Part shown: piece by piece, positions 53,397 through 64,000 of the stretch
Layout of the letters: every line of letters starts with the position of its first letter
How positions within the stretch are numbered: the first letter of the stretch is position 1
Program-made: the position numbers and the translations under genes
Notes under the pieces: generated by a model
Seen by the model: only the letters and a program-made list of their open reading frames with translations
Database searches by the model: none
Told to the model about the DNA's origin: nothing
DNA from: Macrocystis pyrifera
Lineage: Eukaryota > Sar > Phaeophyceae > Laminariales > Laminariaceae
Assembly: GCA_031763025.1 (NCBI GenBank)
Contig: JASSKH010000002.1
Coordinates: 19,038,168 to 19,102,167 of the forward strand
Direction of reading: 5' to 3'
DNA: 64,000 nucleotides

Positions 53397-56300
53397 TTCC
53401 CTAGGTTTACTCTAGGGTAATCTAGAAGCAAAATTAATTTCCTTTCCTAACGGACATAATGACAAAAAACGGTACACCAGCGCTTTTTTTTTTGCAGTTT
53501 ACGGTACTAAAAACTCAAACCAGGCCATCAGGGTACACCAAACCCAAGTTAGATGGTATTTTCTGTCAATGTATACCGTTTTTTGGCGCAACATCCATGT
53601 CCGTCTGTCTCACTTGCGAAAATGCCAAAAAACGGTACACTAGCGTATTTTTGCCAGTTTACGGTACGAATAGTAAAACGAGGTGATCAGGGCACACCAA
53701 ACCCGAGTCATATGGCATTTTATGCCAAGGTATACCGTTTTATGGAAACAAACAATGTCTCGGTACAGCTTATATTTTCGAACAAACACTGCGTTCGTCA
53801 ATAGAAGCGCCTTCTTGTACTGTGTACTCGTGTTCAAACGAGCGTACCAGGTACAAGTCAAGCGTTGCTTATATGTAATCCGAAGCTATTTTATTTCGTT
53901 TCGTGCGCGTGCGTGTAGTCAGAACACGGTACCGCGGGCGAGCCCGGCGCCGCCGCGGGTGTCAGCGGGTACTAGCAGGTGGAGGGGGTGTTGCAAGGAG
54001 CGCCGTCGCCGTTTGCATGGCTAGGCGTCGCGTGTGTCTCGAGACACGCAGGAAGCACGAATGGGCTCTGTCATGCCTCCTTGTGAGGCTCCGCTTGCAC
54101 CATATACGAGATATAAGGGTCGTTTTGATATGCGAAATGAATTTTTTGCGGTGCTTATTTTTGCGACCAAACTAAACTTCAAAGAGACTTCAATACAGTT
54201 TGAGCACCAACTTTGTCGAAGTGGCGAAGAAGGGCCGCGGTAAGCACCGGGTTTCACGCGAGGCGGGCGACGAAGCTCACTGTGGCAGAGAGGGAGGAAA
54301 ACTTTATCCGGACCCAATCGGTGGTGAGGTGATCGCGAGACGGGCGTGCGGCGTACAATGCTAAGAGGGAAGCTTTGCTGTTCGTTTTTTTTCTTTTTGA
54401 CCGGTGGAACATGTTCCATCCAGGCAGAAATATATTACATGAGAGGAGACAGGCACTGGGCCAAGGGATAGGTACAAAGTTATGACCTATTTACAGGCAA
54501 GAAACAACGTAAAAAACAGACTATCAATAGACTTTTCGAGCTTGCACCAATCAGAGCAGAGCTATGACTTACGGTATGACTTGCAAAATGACCGTGATTG
54601 GCCAACAGTGCCGTTACAACTGCTGCTGAGCACAGATATCGTATTGAGCGTGCTACGAGTACAACAAGCAGGCCGTTGTACATCGCTGCGGCCATGCCGC
54701 CCAGCAGCAGCAACAGCATCAGCAGGCAAAACCATGCGCGTGAGGTGGCACATCCGCAGTATACTCTATGGATGGCTTGTATCGGGGCCTGCGGTATGCA
54801 TCACGGAGGACGGATAGGTAGAGTTTGGGGTGCGGGCGCATGTATGTATCCCGACTCCCGATCACACCCACCACGACGACGACCAACAACAACCGCCACC
54901 TGCTGTTGCCCAGCAGCATAGTAACAGGCCAAACCAGCGTGTGAGGTGCACACCCGCAGTGTATTCTTGGCTACTGTACCTGTAGTTGCAAGTGTTGGAG
55001 CCTACGACGCGTCATCGAGGATAGATAGGCAGAGCTTGGTGTGCGGGGGCATATGTGTATCCCGACTCCCGAACACGCCCACCGATCAACAATCAACTGG
55101 CAAAACTGCGTGAGGTGACACATCCAGGGTGTACTCTTGGCTACTGTACCTGTAGTAGTTGCAAGTGTCGGAGCCTACGGTGCATCATCGAGGACAAATA
55201 GGTAGAGGTTGGGGTGCGGGCGTATGTATCTATGTACCCATGTATATATCCTGACTCCCGACAACGCCCACCACAACGATCAACGACCAACTGCCACCAG
55301 ACAAAACTACTCATCCTCCAGCAGCAGCAGGCGCCCAGCAGCACACCAGCAGCAGGCAAAATCACGCGGGCACGGTGGCATATGTGGGTTGTAATTTATG
55401 ACTAGTTGCATGTATCGGAGCGTACGATGCAGCACCGAGGACGGATAGTAGGCAGAGCTGGGGGCACGGGCGCATGTACAGCATGAATGACATCCCGACT
55501 CCAAACCACACCGACCACAACGATCAACAACCGCCACCAGAAAAAAAACTGCTGCACTCCTCTGCTGTTGTTCTGAGGAGCAGTGCAATTCTCACAGCCA
55601 ATCGAGAGGACAGCAGTGCGCATGTGCCTGCTGTCGCCACCGTTTGCCTGCGCCACCATCACGCACCGCCGTCTCTGCTGTTGTTCGAGCTGCGCGGTTG
55701 GTATTTTGGATCGACAAGCTCGTCATAATTTCATCGACGTATATAGTGGACCCAAAAGCTGCGTCACAGTAGTAGCAGGGTGTCCCCTGCAACCACTTGA
55801 GAGCACAGCAGTAGTAGTAGTAGCAGTATAGCTCCTGCGGTCGTCCTTTGCCTCCACACCATGCACACCGCCTATATCTTGCTGTGCAAACGTTGCTCGA
55901 CCGGCATTGAGGCGGACGAAAATCGACTGAAACGCCTCAAAATCGTTGGACGACAGACAACCTACCCTTCTAACAACCTACACAGCTGGTCGAAACAAGA
56001 CTGCAGTGATACTGACTTATCGATACCTGCAACATACGGTACCCACTTCTTATAGTGTCAAAACCAAATTTTATAGTACCAAAGCCACAAGAAAAAGCGG
56101 AAATTCTATGGTACGAATACGTGCTTCCTACGTACTTTTCTTGATACTTACATTATTATTGGAACGATAACGGCCCACGTCAACAACGGTGCTGCCGCTA
56201 AGCGGCCGGGGTCTCGATCGGACCTCTCTGTATCACCCTTCGACCTGATGATGAACTCCACCCCAACAGCGGATGGCCAAGTGACGTCGTGGGACGGCAT

Positions 56301-57597
56301 GCTCGTATCATGTACACTCGGACGGCCTCGGATTAAACTGGCAACTACACTACCGATTGCCATGTCGAGGACCATGGCCATATCGAGACAACCGCATTCC
56401 AATGTGCACGATGGCGAGATCCCGCACCAGTCTTGATTCCGCACGGACCACCCCAGTCACTCCAGGATGCAGTCAATGCCTTGTTCCTGACCGGAGCCGC
56501 CTCCGACTTGTCATTTCCTGGACCTGCTCCGTGCCCCCCTGCGACGAGAAGCTGCGCCCGACACATCAGCACATCCATATGGTCGATTCTTCCTTGGAGT
56601 GCGGACAACGCCCCAGATCGCGTTTCCTTCGCGTCTGCACGTGTAGACATCTACGAGGACGCCGGAGAGCCGCCAGCACCGTCACCCATTTTGGTGATAG
56701 GCGTTGAGTACTGTCTCGTAGCTGTCATCTACTCCATTCCGAACCATTTCGTGACCCAGTTGCGTTCGAGAGGGCGGTGGTTGAAGTACGATTGTGTACA
56801 CGGGGGAGTACCAAGTCTTGCGACGATTTCGACTATGACTGGCATCATGGTTTCCAGCATGTGTATGTCTACCTTCGAAAGTCTATGACCTTGCCTGTTC
56901 CCCAGGCACAATCGACACCATACCGTAGTGCTAGCTACCATGAGCGCGCATGCCAAGAACGCGCGGAGATAATCGAGGCGACTAGACAAGGACCCATCAT
57001 GCCTCCGCCTTACCGAAGTCCTGGCCACTATGACGTGGGGAGCGCAGCTGTCCCTTGCCGACTCGACTCCGACCTACCGCCGCCTTGAGCGTCTCACGTG
57101 TTCTTCGCATGTGTGTTGAAACGTTTTGTTTTTTTGTGTGATGTTGCTTCTCGTTTCGGACTGCCTGCCTTCTTGTTTCCGTCTTTTTGCTAGAACGCAT
57201 TTTGCAGAAATGTTGCACGGCGCGTCCAGCCTTTCGAGTTCTGCGCAGCTACATTTATAATATCAACTGTTCGGTCGGCAGAGTGTTGTTTCCGGGGTGC
57301 ATGTACGTAACGATCATTGGCGAAAAGTCTACTTGTGTGCCTTTCGTCATCTTGGGCTTCACTGCGGCGTTTTATTGGGTATGGGTGAGTTCACGACACG
57401 TCGAGGTCATCGCAATCTGCGCGATGCGACTGTGATGTTATGTTTTTGTTTTTTGCTTCGAAATAGCGGCAACTGCAGCATCTTCGGACAAGTAATATTC
57501 TACGTGGCAAATATGGACGTCGCGAGAGAATTTTCATACCTCCGTCCAACCTTGTATTATATGGTAACACCTAGGGAACAGCAGGGCAACCCTTGCC
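53397..57597. repeat. Large repeat unit, copy B
   Basis: Direct-orientation copy of 23104-28580 without the E1 and E2 insertions and without the TACCTGGTA and TATTAATA micro-insertions of copy A (24151 and 25566). The two copies differ by scattered substitutions and short indels, including in microsatellites. Its ends (TTCCCTAGGTTTAC at the left, complement TTCCCTAGGTGTTACC at the right) are inverted relative to each other. No recognised transposase or RT was found. Confidence 0.85.
56729..57028 (-). other. Unrecognised open frame in copy B, counterpart of 27454-28011
   Basis: Shares LDYLRAFLACALMVASTTVW with copy A, then diverges in frame at a shorter G run. The next copy-A segment continues in another frame and meets a stop near 56690. 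This argues against a maintained protein in at least one copy. Confidence 0.2.
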
Positions 57598-57599
57598 CT

Positions 57600-58175
57600 A
57601 CCCTATAATTTATTTATAGCAAGCAGAAGAAGAGCACAACAGCGGCAGCAGCAGTAGAAGTCAATTTTAGCCGTTATGCACCACACACAGCAGGAAGTAG
57701 CAGCAGAGCAATGGTGTAGTCATTCGATTGCTCGCACAGGCTCGGATGTAGGGCAGCCATCCGCCGCACAGCGCGGGTCTACTGGACGTGCAAGGTGCCG
57801 CCTACTATTGATGTTGTAGTTAGCTCGGGCTAGCACGCTCTCTGCACTGCTGGTGTTGATGTCTGTCGCCGGAGTCGCACTGCTCTGGGCAACAGCGCCA
57901 ACATGTTGTACGATCACACGATCGGGCACAGCGTCAGAGAAGTGGTGCGTTGTTGCGCGGTGATCGATCATGGGCTCAGATATAAACCACTACTGTAGCC
58001 ATGGCAGTATGGCGGGGACCTACCCGCATGTGGACCTGCCACACGCGCACTTGACTGCCCGCTGCTGCTGCTGCTGACGACAGGGTTGTAGTCTTGTAGG
58101 TAGCTTGGGGTAAGCACGCTCTCTTCTCTGCTGCCGTATTGTGTGTTGTCTGTGCGGTGTTGGACGCAAAAAAAT
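57600..58175. other. No gene recognised
   Basis: AGC-rich with no supported frame. Confidence 0.35.
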
Positions 58176-58179
58176 GGTA

Positions 58180-58390
58180 CTGGTACGTTCGTACGAAAAA
58201 CTTTGGCACCATCAGAGAAACCCGGGAAATCGTCTTATCCACTCCGGCCGAACAAAAACTTCGAAGGCTTGCCACAACTCTCATTACATGATATATCGTA
58301 TCGTATAATGTTGCAAGGTTCCCCTTCGAGTTTTGGGTCACATGAAATCCCGGGGGCGTCGCAAGGCACAAAGGGAGCCACAGGTAACAC
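58180..58390. repeat. Dispersed repeats F and Q
   Basis: The first 100 bp match 1570-1670 (CGTCTTATCCACT, GGCTTGCCAC). From about 58300, GCAAGGTTCCCCTTCG .. GAAATCCCGGGGG.GTCGCAAG matches 59930-59990 and 59140-59190. Confidence 0.6.
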
Positions 58391-58479
58391 CCGTGCAGCT
58401 GTTATTGGTGGAAACGGGAGCCATGGGTTAGCGTATTGCTTGAACGAAAGAGTACTATAGTAGTCGGCGGGAACTGAGT

Positions 58480-58990
58480 GAGTACTACTCTTTCTGTGGT
58501 GAATACTACACCATGCACGCGGTACCTTGGGTTTACTATACCGTCACTATACATTACTACTACGCGGATAGATGTACCGGTAGAAGCAGCGCGCACTCTA
58601 AAAAAATCTACCTGGTACACTACTACTACGACTACTCACTATACTACTACTTAGCAGTACTGCTGACCAAAAGCTCATGCAATACACAGACAACCGCATG
58701 GTAAACAGAGAGGTGAAATAACCACGCGGTACCATGGGTTGGGGCATGACTACTATACTGTTACTATGACACCATCACCAGTCACACGTAGATGCAGTAC
58801 AGGTAGAAGCAGTATGAATATATACTACACTACTTTACCTACTACTGCTGCTTCTATAATTCTAAAACTTCCATACAACGGCGACGTAGCATGCAAGCGG
58901 CACCACTACCTCGCAGATAGATGGACTGCAGTAAAGGTGGAAGCAGCATGCACGCTACAAACTATACATATATTAGTAATGATTTTAGTT
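58480..58990. repeat. Imperfect (ACT)n region, duplicated
   Basis: ACTACT-rich segments recur. The phrase CGCGGTACC.TGGGTT followed by CTATAC.GT.ACTAT occurs at about 58519 and 58725, and GATAGATG at 58566 and 58916, indicating two diverged units of about 205 bp. No coding. Confidence 0.5.
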
Positions 58991-59029
58991 CGGAAGTGGG
59001 AGCCCATTATCTGAGTTGCTTGCTGGGTC

Positions 59030-59195
59030 ACGCGACTTTGACCACCTAGTAGAGCATTTGCCACGGAGCCCGGCCGGGGCCAACGCTTGCACCGTACTGT
59101 GCACGCCGCCCCCCTGCGGGCCCCGCAGCAGGAAGCGGGATGCCGTTGACTTGGAATCCCGGGGGTATCTCAAGTTGAAATTGGGGGGAGCAGCA
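59030..59195. repeat. Dispersed repeat Q, copy 1 (possible tRNA-derived SINE)
   Basis: Aligns with 59745-60000: GAGCAT.TGCCACGGA.C, CGGCCGGGGC, then GTTGACTTG.AATC.CGGGGG. Confidence 0.5.
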
Positions 59196-59744
59196 TCATC
59201 GTCAGTCATCCGTATTTACTCCGAGTACTGCTGTATACTGCGGTGTGACAGGACGAGGTTTGACGACGTGTGCTGTATTTGAAAACTGCACTGCTGTTGT
59301 CTCCTCGTGAACACTGCACACACATACTCTACGAACACCGCTGTTGTACTCCTGCTGCTGTTGTTGTAGTGCTTACCGTAGCTGCGCATTGCTTTTGAAA
59401 TACGGAGGAAGTGTGAGTTCGTACGAATCGTCGTCCTGCCGCTGCGCAGCATCCAATTAGTTGCACCATTGTTGAGATTATGTATGTGTTCGTTCCTACT
59501 TCCTAGGTCGACAGGAATCACGGCCAACACACATAAAAAATGCGTTACCCGTGGCCGCCACAAAAGGGAGAGCTTGATGAACGACTATTGCTGTGCCGTG
59601 GCTGCCTCTGTAGAGAGCTCGAAGGACGGTGTGATCAGACATGATACAGCGGCAGCCAGGAGCAGACAAAAATCTTGAGACTTGTGGGGTCTCCATTGTT
59701 CTGCTTAGCTCTAGCAGGTCGGATGACTCCCCGTAGTTATTTGC

Positions 59745-60000
59745 CAGAATTCTCGACTTAGGAGGCCCAGAGCATGCGCCACGGACCTCGGCCGGGGCTC
59801 GCATTTGCGCCGTGGTGTTCACGCGGGCTCCCTGTGTGCCACGCAGCCTAGAGTGCGAGAGAAGACTCGCGGCCGGACGAGAAAGTAAAGTGTTGCTGAA
59901 AGCAGTCAATTTGGTACAAAGTAACAAGGTTCCCCTTCGGGATGTGGTTGACTTGAAATCTCGGGGGTGTCGCAAGTTAAAAAGGGGGAACACAGAACAC
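59745..60000. repeat. Dispersed repeat Q, copy 2
   Basis: Same family as 59030-59195 with an extra internal stretch. The 3' part (GGTTCCCCTTCGGGATGTGG) also matches 58310. CCTAGTAGAGCATTTGCC in copy 1 resembles a tRNA D-arm, but no B box is clear in either copy. Confidence 0.5.
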
Positions 60001-60339
60001 AGGCGTTCCGGTGTACAATGAGCCTGCGCTAAATCGACTGATGTTGTGCCCCTGCATCTGCGGCCGCTGTATCACTGCTGTAGTGCGCTGGTACTATAGT
60101 GCGCTGGTACTATTGAAAGGTGCTATTGAAATTCAGAGGAATGGTGGGTTGGAATCGTCCAGGCTGCAACGTCCAAAACTGACGGTGTGATAAAGATACA
60201 CAGCAGCGAGCAGGGGGGTCGTTACGTCGACGTGCACGAAGTACGCGTGATTACGGGATAGCAGCCTTCTGGAAAACGTCGTAATTTCGTCTATAATGAG
60301 GGGATATCTGACATGCGCATGCATAATCGGCGAAGATAA

Positions 60340-60368
60340 GGAGTGTGGCGGCAAGAGTGCACGCGCTT

Positions 60369-60399
<31 letters not shown>

Positions 60400-60620
60400 C
60401 AAGCAGCAGTAGCGCTTGCAACAACGCTTCCGGCAGCGCTTGCTTGAGGCGGCTCTCTTGTTTGCAGCAGCGCTCGCTTGCAGCAGCGCTTGCTTGCAGC
60501 AACGCTTTTGTTTGTAGCAGCGCCTGCTCACCGCGGCGCTCGCTTGCCGCAACGCTTGCAGCAACAGCAATGCAGCACGAAGCACACTTGCATGCAGCAG
60601 CATACTTCATGCAGTAGTAA
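60340..60620. repeat. (CAG/CTG)n and GCAGCAACGCTTGCTTGCAG tandem repeats
   Basis: A (CAG)n run at 60370-60400 is followed by repeated units of about 21 bp of the form GCAGCAGCGCTTGCTT. Ala-rich and Cys/Arg-rich open frames here are composition artefacts. Confidence 0.8.
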
Positions 60621-60624
60621 CAGT

Positions 60625-61535
60625 AGTCCGTGACAAGGAGCAGCAGCTACACCATCACCTATCTGCTGCAGCAGCAGGCGTCAGAGGCATGCAGAATCAA
60701 CGGCAGCAATTCTTCTCGCAAAACCCCGCCGGTAGCAGACATGGTCCGAGGCCACTCTCGGGGCAAGCTTGGCCAATCCAAAGCGTCCGGAGAGTTGACG
60801 GCGAACCGAATGCAACCGTCGGATATGTATCACATAAATATGCGCTCAAGTATAATATGCTATCCAAAAGTACGTAACTTTGTCATTTTTATTCAAATTT
60901 GATCAGGTTTTTCGATTTGTCGTCGGTAGCGGGGGAATAGATGAGCAAAATTCGCTATATTTTTTATTTTGCTCACTCTACTGTCCCCCTGAGAACGAAA
61001 ATGGTGTATCCCCTGTAAAATGTCTTTACTAACGCGGGAACTCTGTTTGGCCTGTATGATGTTGTTGTACTTGTAATTAATGATAGAACTTTTACTGCTC
61101 CCAGTGACTGTGCAGGGCGGCGCACCGAAGCAGCAGTTCGCCATGTAGGATTGTGTTTAATAAGCCCTATCCATTGGTGGATTGCGTGCCCTATTTCGCT
61201 GTTTTTTTAGTACACGTACGGGGTACGGGGACATACGTGAACACCCCAAAAAAAACAGTTGCGGCTGTTGGTTTTTGGGTTACGCGTAATGTGTTGAGCT
61301 GTAAGAGGGCCATCCCTGACAGTTGTTGTTGTTGTTGCTCTCACATGAACTCAAATGAAGGAGTCCGTGGTCACACAAAGGTGCTGAAGCCCTATATAGG
61401 AAGTTCCGAAAAAACTTTTAAAAATCGAAATTCGGCTGCCTAAAAATACACGAGACGACGAAGGTGCTCGCAAGATGAAATCAATGTGCAAACTGAACAA
61501 ACATGGCACCGGTAATCCTCTCAAACTATGGCACA
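60625..61535. other. No gene recognised
   Basis: No supported frame or element boundary. Confidence 0.4.
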
Positions 61536-61817
61536 GATAGCTCTGCGCGTGAGGTCCCTTTAATAGTCGGTACTAGCAATATCGGTGTCCAGTGACCGTT
61601 GTGCGCAGAGATGAATTCGTTTTTTTCGACCAAGCACAACGAAGCAAATTGACAGCAGCCGTCATAATTTGTTTTCATCAGATACCAAAGCCATAAAGCC
61701 TGAAGCACTTCAGGAGACCAAGAACTAGAAAATAGGGGAAAACCTGCGTATGGGATATAAAAAGGTAGGATCAGCAACAGCAACAGGCAGCGCAGCAGCG
61801 GGAGGAGGAGATGGAAG

Positions 61818-62252
61818 GTGGCGATGCAGCGCGGTCCGTTGCCGTTCTGGCGGAATAAATCATGTACGCGTTCCGCATTGGGTGCTTCTTGCATGTCCTC
61901 CACCTTTGCCGTCAACGTGGGGATGGAGAACCAATTCTCCATGTGTCCCTTGGGTTCGGGTTCTTGGCATGAGTGGCCGAAGCAACACCTCGTTTGCTTG
62001 CTCGGTTCTGTATGGTACAATATGAGCCGATCGGATGTTTCGAACACGACTTGGCGGCAGTTCAAGCATATGGTGTACGAGGCTAGCGGTGTTAAGTGGA
62101 ACACGAAGTTTGTCAGGCTTGCAGACACGCGTTGTATGTTTTTTTCGGACGGCGCGGCTATGCTGGAAGAGCGCTGGGACCAAGCCACGTGGATTGTTGC
62201 CGTGTGGGCCCCGACCAAGCTTCTTGGAACGCATTGTATCAAAAACTGGTAA
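61818..62252 (+). other. Open frame in the centre of transposon X-B, possible transposase fragment
   Basis: Open for about 145 codons with no ATG at its limit; MSRSDVSNTTWRQFKHMVYE starts at about 62023. The segment VKWNTKFVRLADTR..FF..GAAMLEERWD resembles the 'RLADTRW...AV.R.LE.W' stretch of hAT-related transposases, but the match rests on a few residues. The long minus-strand frame over the same bases is an alternative. Its absence from the short copy fits a role in mobility, which is inference. Confidence 0.3.
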
Positions 62253-62689
62253 AAGCCCTACGTGATGCTCAAAAATCCTTTTCTCGGACATCTTTTCTAC
62301 GTCTTGCTGCTGGATCGGCCTTGTCAGGAGAAAGACAGGCGTGCGCCTGCTGCCGGCGCCAACGGCAATAGCTGCTGCAGCTGCTGTAGCTGCTGCTGTG
62401 GAGATGGCCTCGATCTTTTTCCGTTGGCGTCTGTTCTGTTGTCGTCAAAACCAGGAGAGTCGCGGCATGACAACAAGGCATCGGCAACAGCAGCGGCAGC
62501 TGTTAATACGAAGTACTCCGTATTGGTTAGATAACTTTGTTTTTGTGATGCCTCAAATAACAAGTAATACAAATATACGTGAATCCTGCACGAGTCAAAA
62601 CAACAAAACTCAGTAAAAATATGCGTCTGTCCTGCAGCAGATGCATCATGTTGCAAGCAAATATAAAACTACGCCAAAATCGGTGTAGG

Positions 62690-63420
62690 TTACCCCAAGC
62701 CGAGTACGCCATGAACAAAACGACTGCTTGCGCGGCTGCTCACCCTCTTCCTCAAATTGACATTGCTCACTAGCTGCTGCCTCCCCCAAGCTTCAGCGTT
62801 CTTCGCCTCCCTTTCCATCTGCTTGAGCTTGTCGAAGCCAAGCCGCTCTCGAAGGTGCACCCCGGGCTGACCCTCCTGCTGCGCCACACGTGACCTCCAA
62901 AAACGTAAAAAATCACCGACACGAGCTGGTTCCTCTCCTCGATGAGACCACCTCTGACCAACGACAGGCGATCTATCTCCTCCGACAGCCTCGCCACCTC
63001 TGCCCACCTCCGCCCCTCCTCGGCCGCCAGCGCCGCTAGTTGTGCACGCGTTTTCTGCCTCCGCGTGCAGCCGCTGTTGACGCTCCTGGGAGAATTTTGC
63101 TCCCGTGTCAAGTCGCAGCCGCTCCTCGGTTTCGATTGACAATTTTCGCTCCTCGGCTAGACTCTCGGCGGATTGGCGAGCTTCGGTCTCAGCAGCACAT
63201 TTGGCCACAGCCTCGTCGCGTGCACGGGCAGCACCTTCGTGGCGTCGCTCCAACGCACGATAGTCGCAGCGCTCTGCTATGTTCTAAGCCCGCTTGTCTC
63301 TCCCCGTTTCTCCCATTGTTCTCTCCCCCATGCGGGCGAAGAACTCTTTGTTTTTTTTTTCATAGCCTCCTGTAGTTCCTTCTTGTTTTTTTTTTTCTAG
63401 TGTTGTCTCGTGTTTCCCAT
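62690..63420 (-). pseudogene. Coiled-coil protein of transposon family X, long copy
   Basis: Minus-strand frames together give ALERRHEGAARARDEAVAKC, AAETEARQSAESLAEERKLS and IETEERLRLDTGAKFSQERQ. After a frame change come LAALAAEEGRRWAEVARLSE and EIDRLSLVRGGLIEERNQLV, and, back in the first frame, GDFLRFWRSRVAQQEG and FDKLKQMEREAKNAEAWGRQ. This is about 190-230 residues of heptad-rich sequence. Two compensating frame changes relative to a single reading frame suggest decay or assembly error. No known family; possibly the accessory protein of the element. Confidence 0.45.
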
Positions 63421-64000
63421 TGTATTATTTGTATAAAAAACTAGTCTTTTTTGACGGGGTGGTACTCTTTACTCGAGTGTACGAATGGAGTGATTTTTGT
63501 TTATCAGTGTGCTGGATATCACGAACTAGTTTTCCATAGCCTCGATTCTTAATATCAGTCAATGCGCTCTACAGCCGGATTCAATTATACCGAAATACGC
63601 TTAAAATGGCACCTATCGCTGTTTTTCAGATGAGCATCAAACGGGAAAACATTCCGGTTGCTCCCAAAAGTTTGAACATGTGCTTGTATACCTCTGGGCA
63701 CACCATAGACAACCAGTTTGTGACGCATCAAGAGTTACAGACGATGCAATGCTGGCCTTTCGGCATACTATATTCAAGGTATTTTGGAGCGCCACGACAT
63801 TTCGGAATTGCTCACAATCGTCCAGTCTATTGGTTGTTCCGTTTGGGAACAACTTGATAAAATTTACCATTCCACCGATTTCTGGTCAATACTTACCTCA
63901 CGCGCAGAGCCAACAGGCCCCCCCCCCGTTCCCGCAACTAACCAACTCGTGGCTACTGACGACAGCGGTTGCTGTCTGGAGTGGTGCCTGCACCGTACGA

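Larger units (their letters stand above)
61540..63910. mobile_element. TIR DNA transposon family X, long copy X-B
   Basis: 2.37 kb bounded by GCTCTGCGCGTGAGGTCC at the left and the complement of GCTCTGCGCGTGAGGT at the right. Subterminal sequence is shared with 31931-33161 in inverted orientation. It holds a minus-strand coiled-coil gene (63420-62690) and a central region (about 61830-62970) absent from the short copy. Flanking 8-mers do not match, so target duplications are decayed or absent. Confidence 0.8.

Noticed and set aside
60345-60617. Ala-rich and Cys-rich frames
   Set aside because: Translations of the (CAG)n and GCTTGC repeats in different frames.
1-64000. rRNA genes, CRISPR arrays, bacterial operons or phage genes
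   Set aside because: No rRNA-like stretch was recognised, repeats lack regular spacers, and gene structure is eukaryotic (introns, LINEs).
47880-64000. Further exchanger exons (ISATDPV, GESLLND regions)
   Set aside because: Scanned for these conserved blocks on the + strand and found none. Either the next intron is very long or the gene is truncated.

Overview
This window is repeat-dense nuclear DNA from a eukaryote. The evidence is GT-AG spliceosomal introns, LINE and SINE retrotransposons, TIR DNA transposons, many (CAG/CTG)n and (GGT/AGT)n microsatellites, and no operon-like gene packing. The lineage cannot be fixed from the sequence alone. Large repeat-filled introns and CAG/AGT microsatellites would suit a stramenopile such as a brown alga, but that is a weak inference. 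Almost every long reading frame is either a decayed transposon gene or the antisense of one.

The only host gene I can support is on the + strand: three consecutive exons of an Na+/H+ exchanger (SLC9/NHE type) at 34429-34561, 37778-37881 and 47745-47873. Their splice phases match and their joined product reads through the first conserved transmembrane block (HES..AILLG, then FF..LPPIIF, then GYALKKRNFF). The intron between the second and third exon is about 9.9 kb and full of retrotransposons. The 3' half of the first exon, with its donor site, is repeated twice more downstream in degraded form. Exons upstream and downstream of this block were not found.

Layout. 1-12.4 kb: dispersed and tandem repeats with no recognisable gene (R1 family copy with a nested TA-flanked MITE, a degenerate satellite at 3.2-4.55 kb, a tandem duplication at 7.1-7.7 kb). 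12.4-18.5 kb: a minus-strand chain of LINE and SINE copies joined head-to-tail at poly(C) tracts. 18.5-23 kb: repeats, a (CTG)n region and a reverse-transcriptase C-terminal remnant. 23.1-28.6 kb: a large repeat unit whose near-identical second copy lies at 53.4-57.6 kb; the first copy carries two extra Harbinger-like insertions with 3-bp target duplications. 29-31.1 kb: T and R1 repeats. 31.3-31.9 kb: a G/T microsatellite. 31.9-33.2 kb: a deleted DNA transposon whose longer relative is at 61.5-63.9 kb. 34.4-47.9 kb: the exchanger gene, its introns holding SINE and LINE copies and a 60-bp tandem array. 48-53 kb: T repeat, a tRNA-like sequence, a second MITE and a broken hAT transposase gene. 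57.6-61.5 kb: dispersed repeats and a (CAG)n tract.

The most interesting signals are: (1) a LINE family and partner SINE with poly(C) tails, a shared 3' end, and 5'-truncated copies that start at poly(C) tracts, which suggests poly(C)-targeted insertion; (2) short TA-bounded micro-insertions (TATTAATA, TACCWGGTA) that look like excision scars of Tc1/mariner-type elements and can be checked against scar-free paralogous sites inside this window; (3) a TIR transposon family encoding a coiled-coil protein, whose short copy is an internal deletion of the long one at a 6-bp microhomology.
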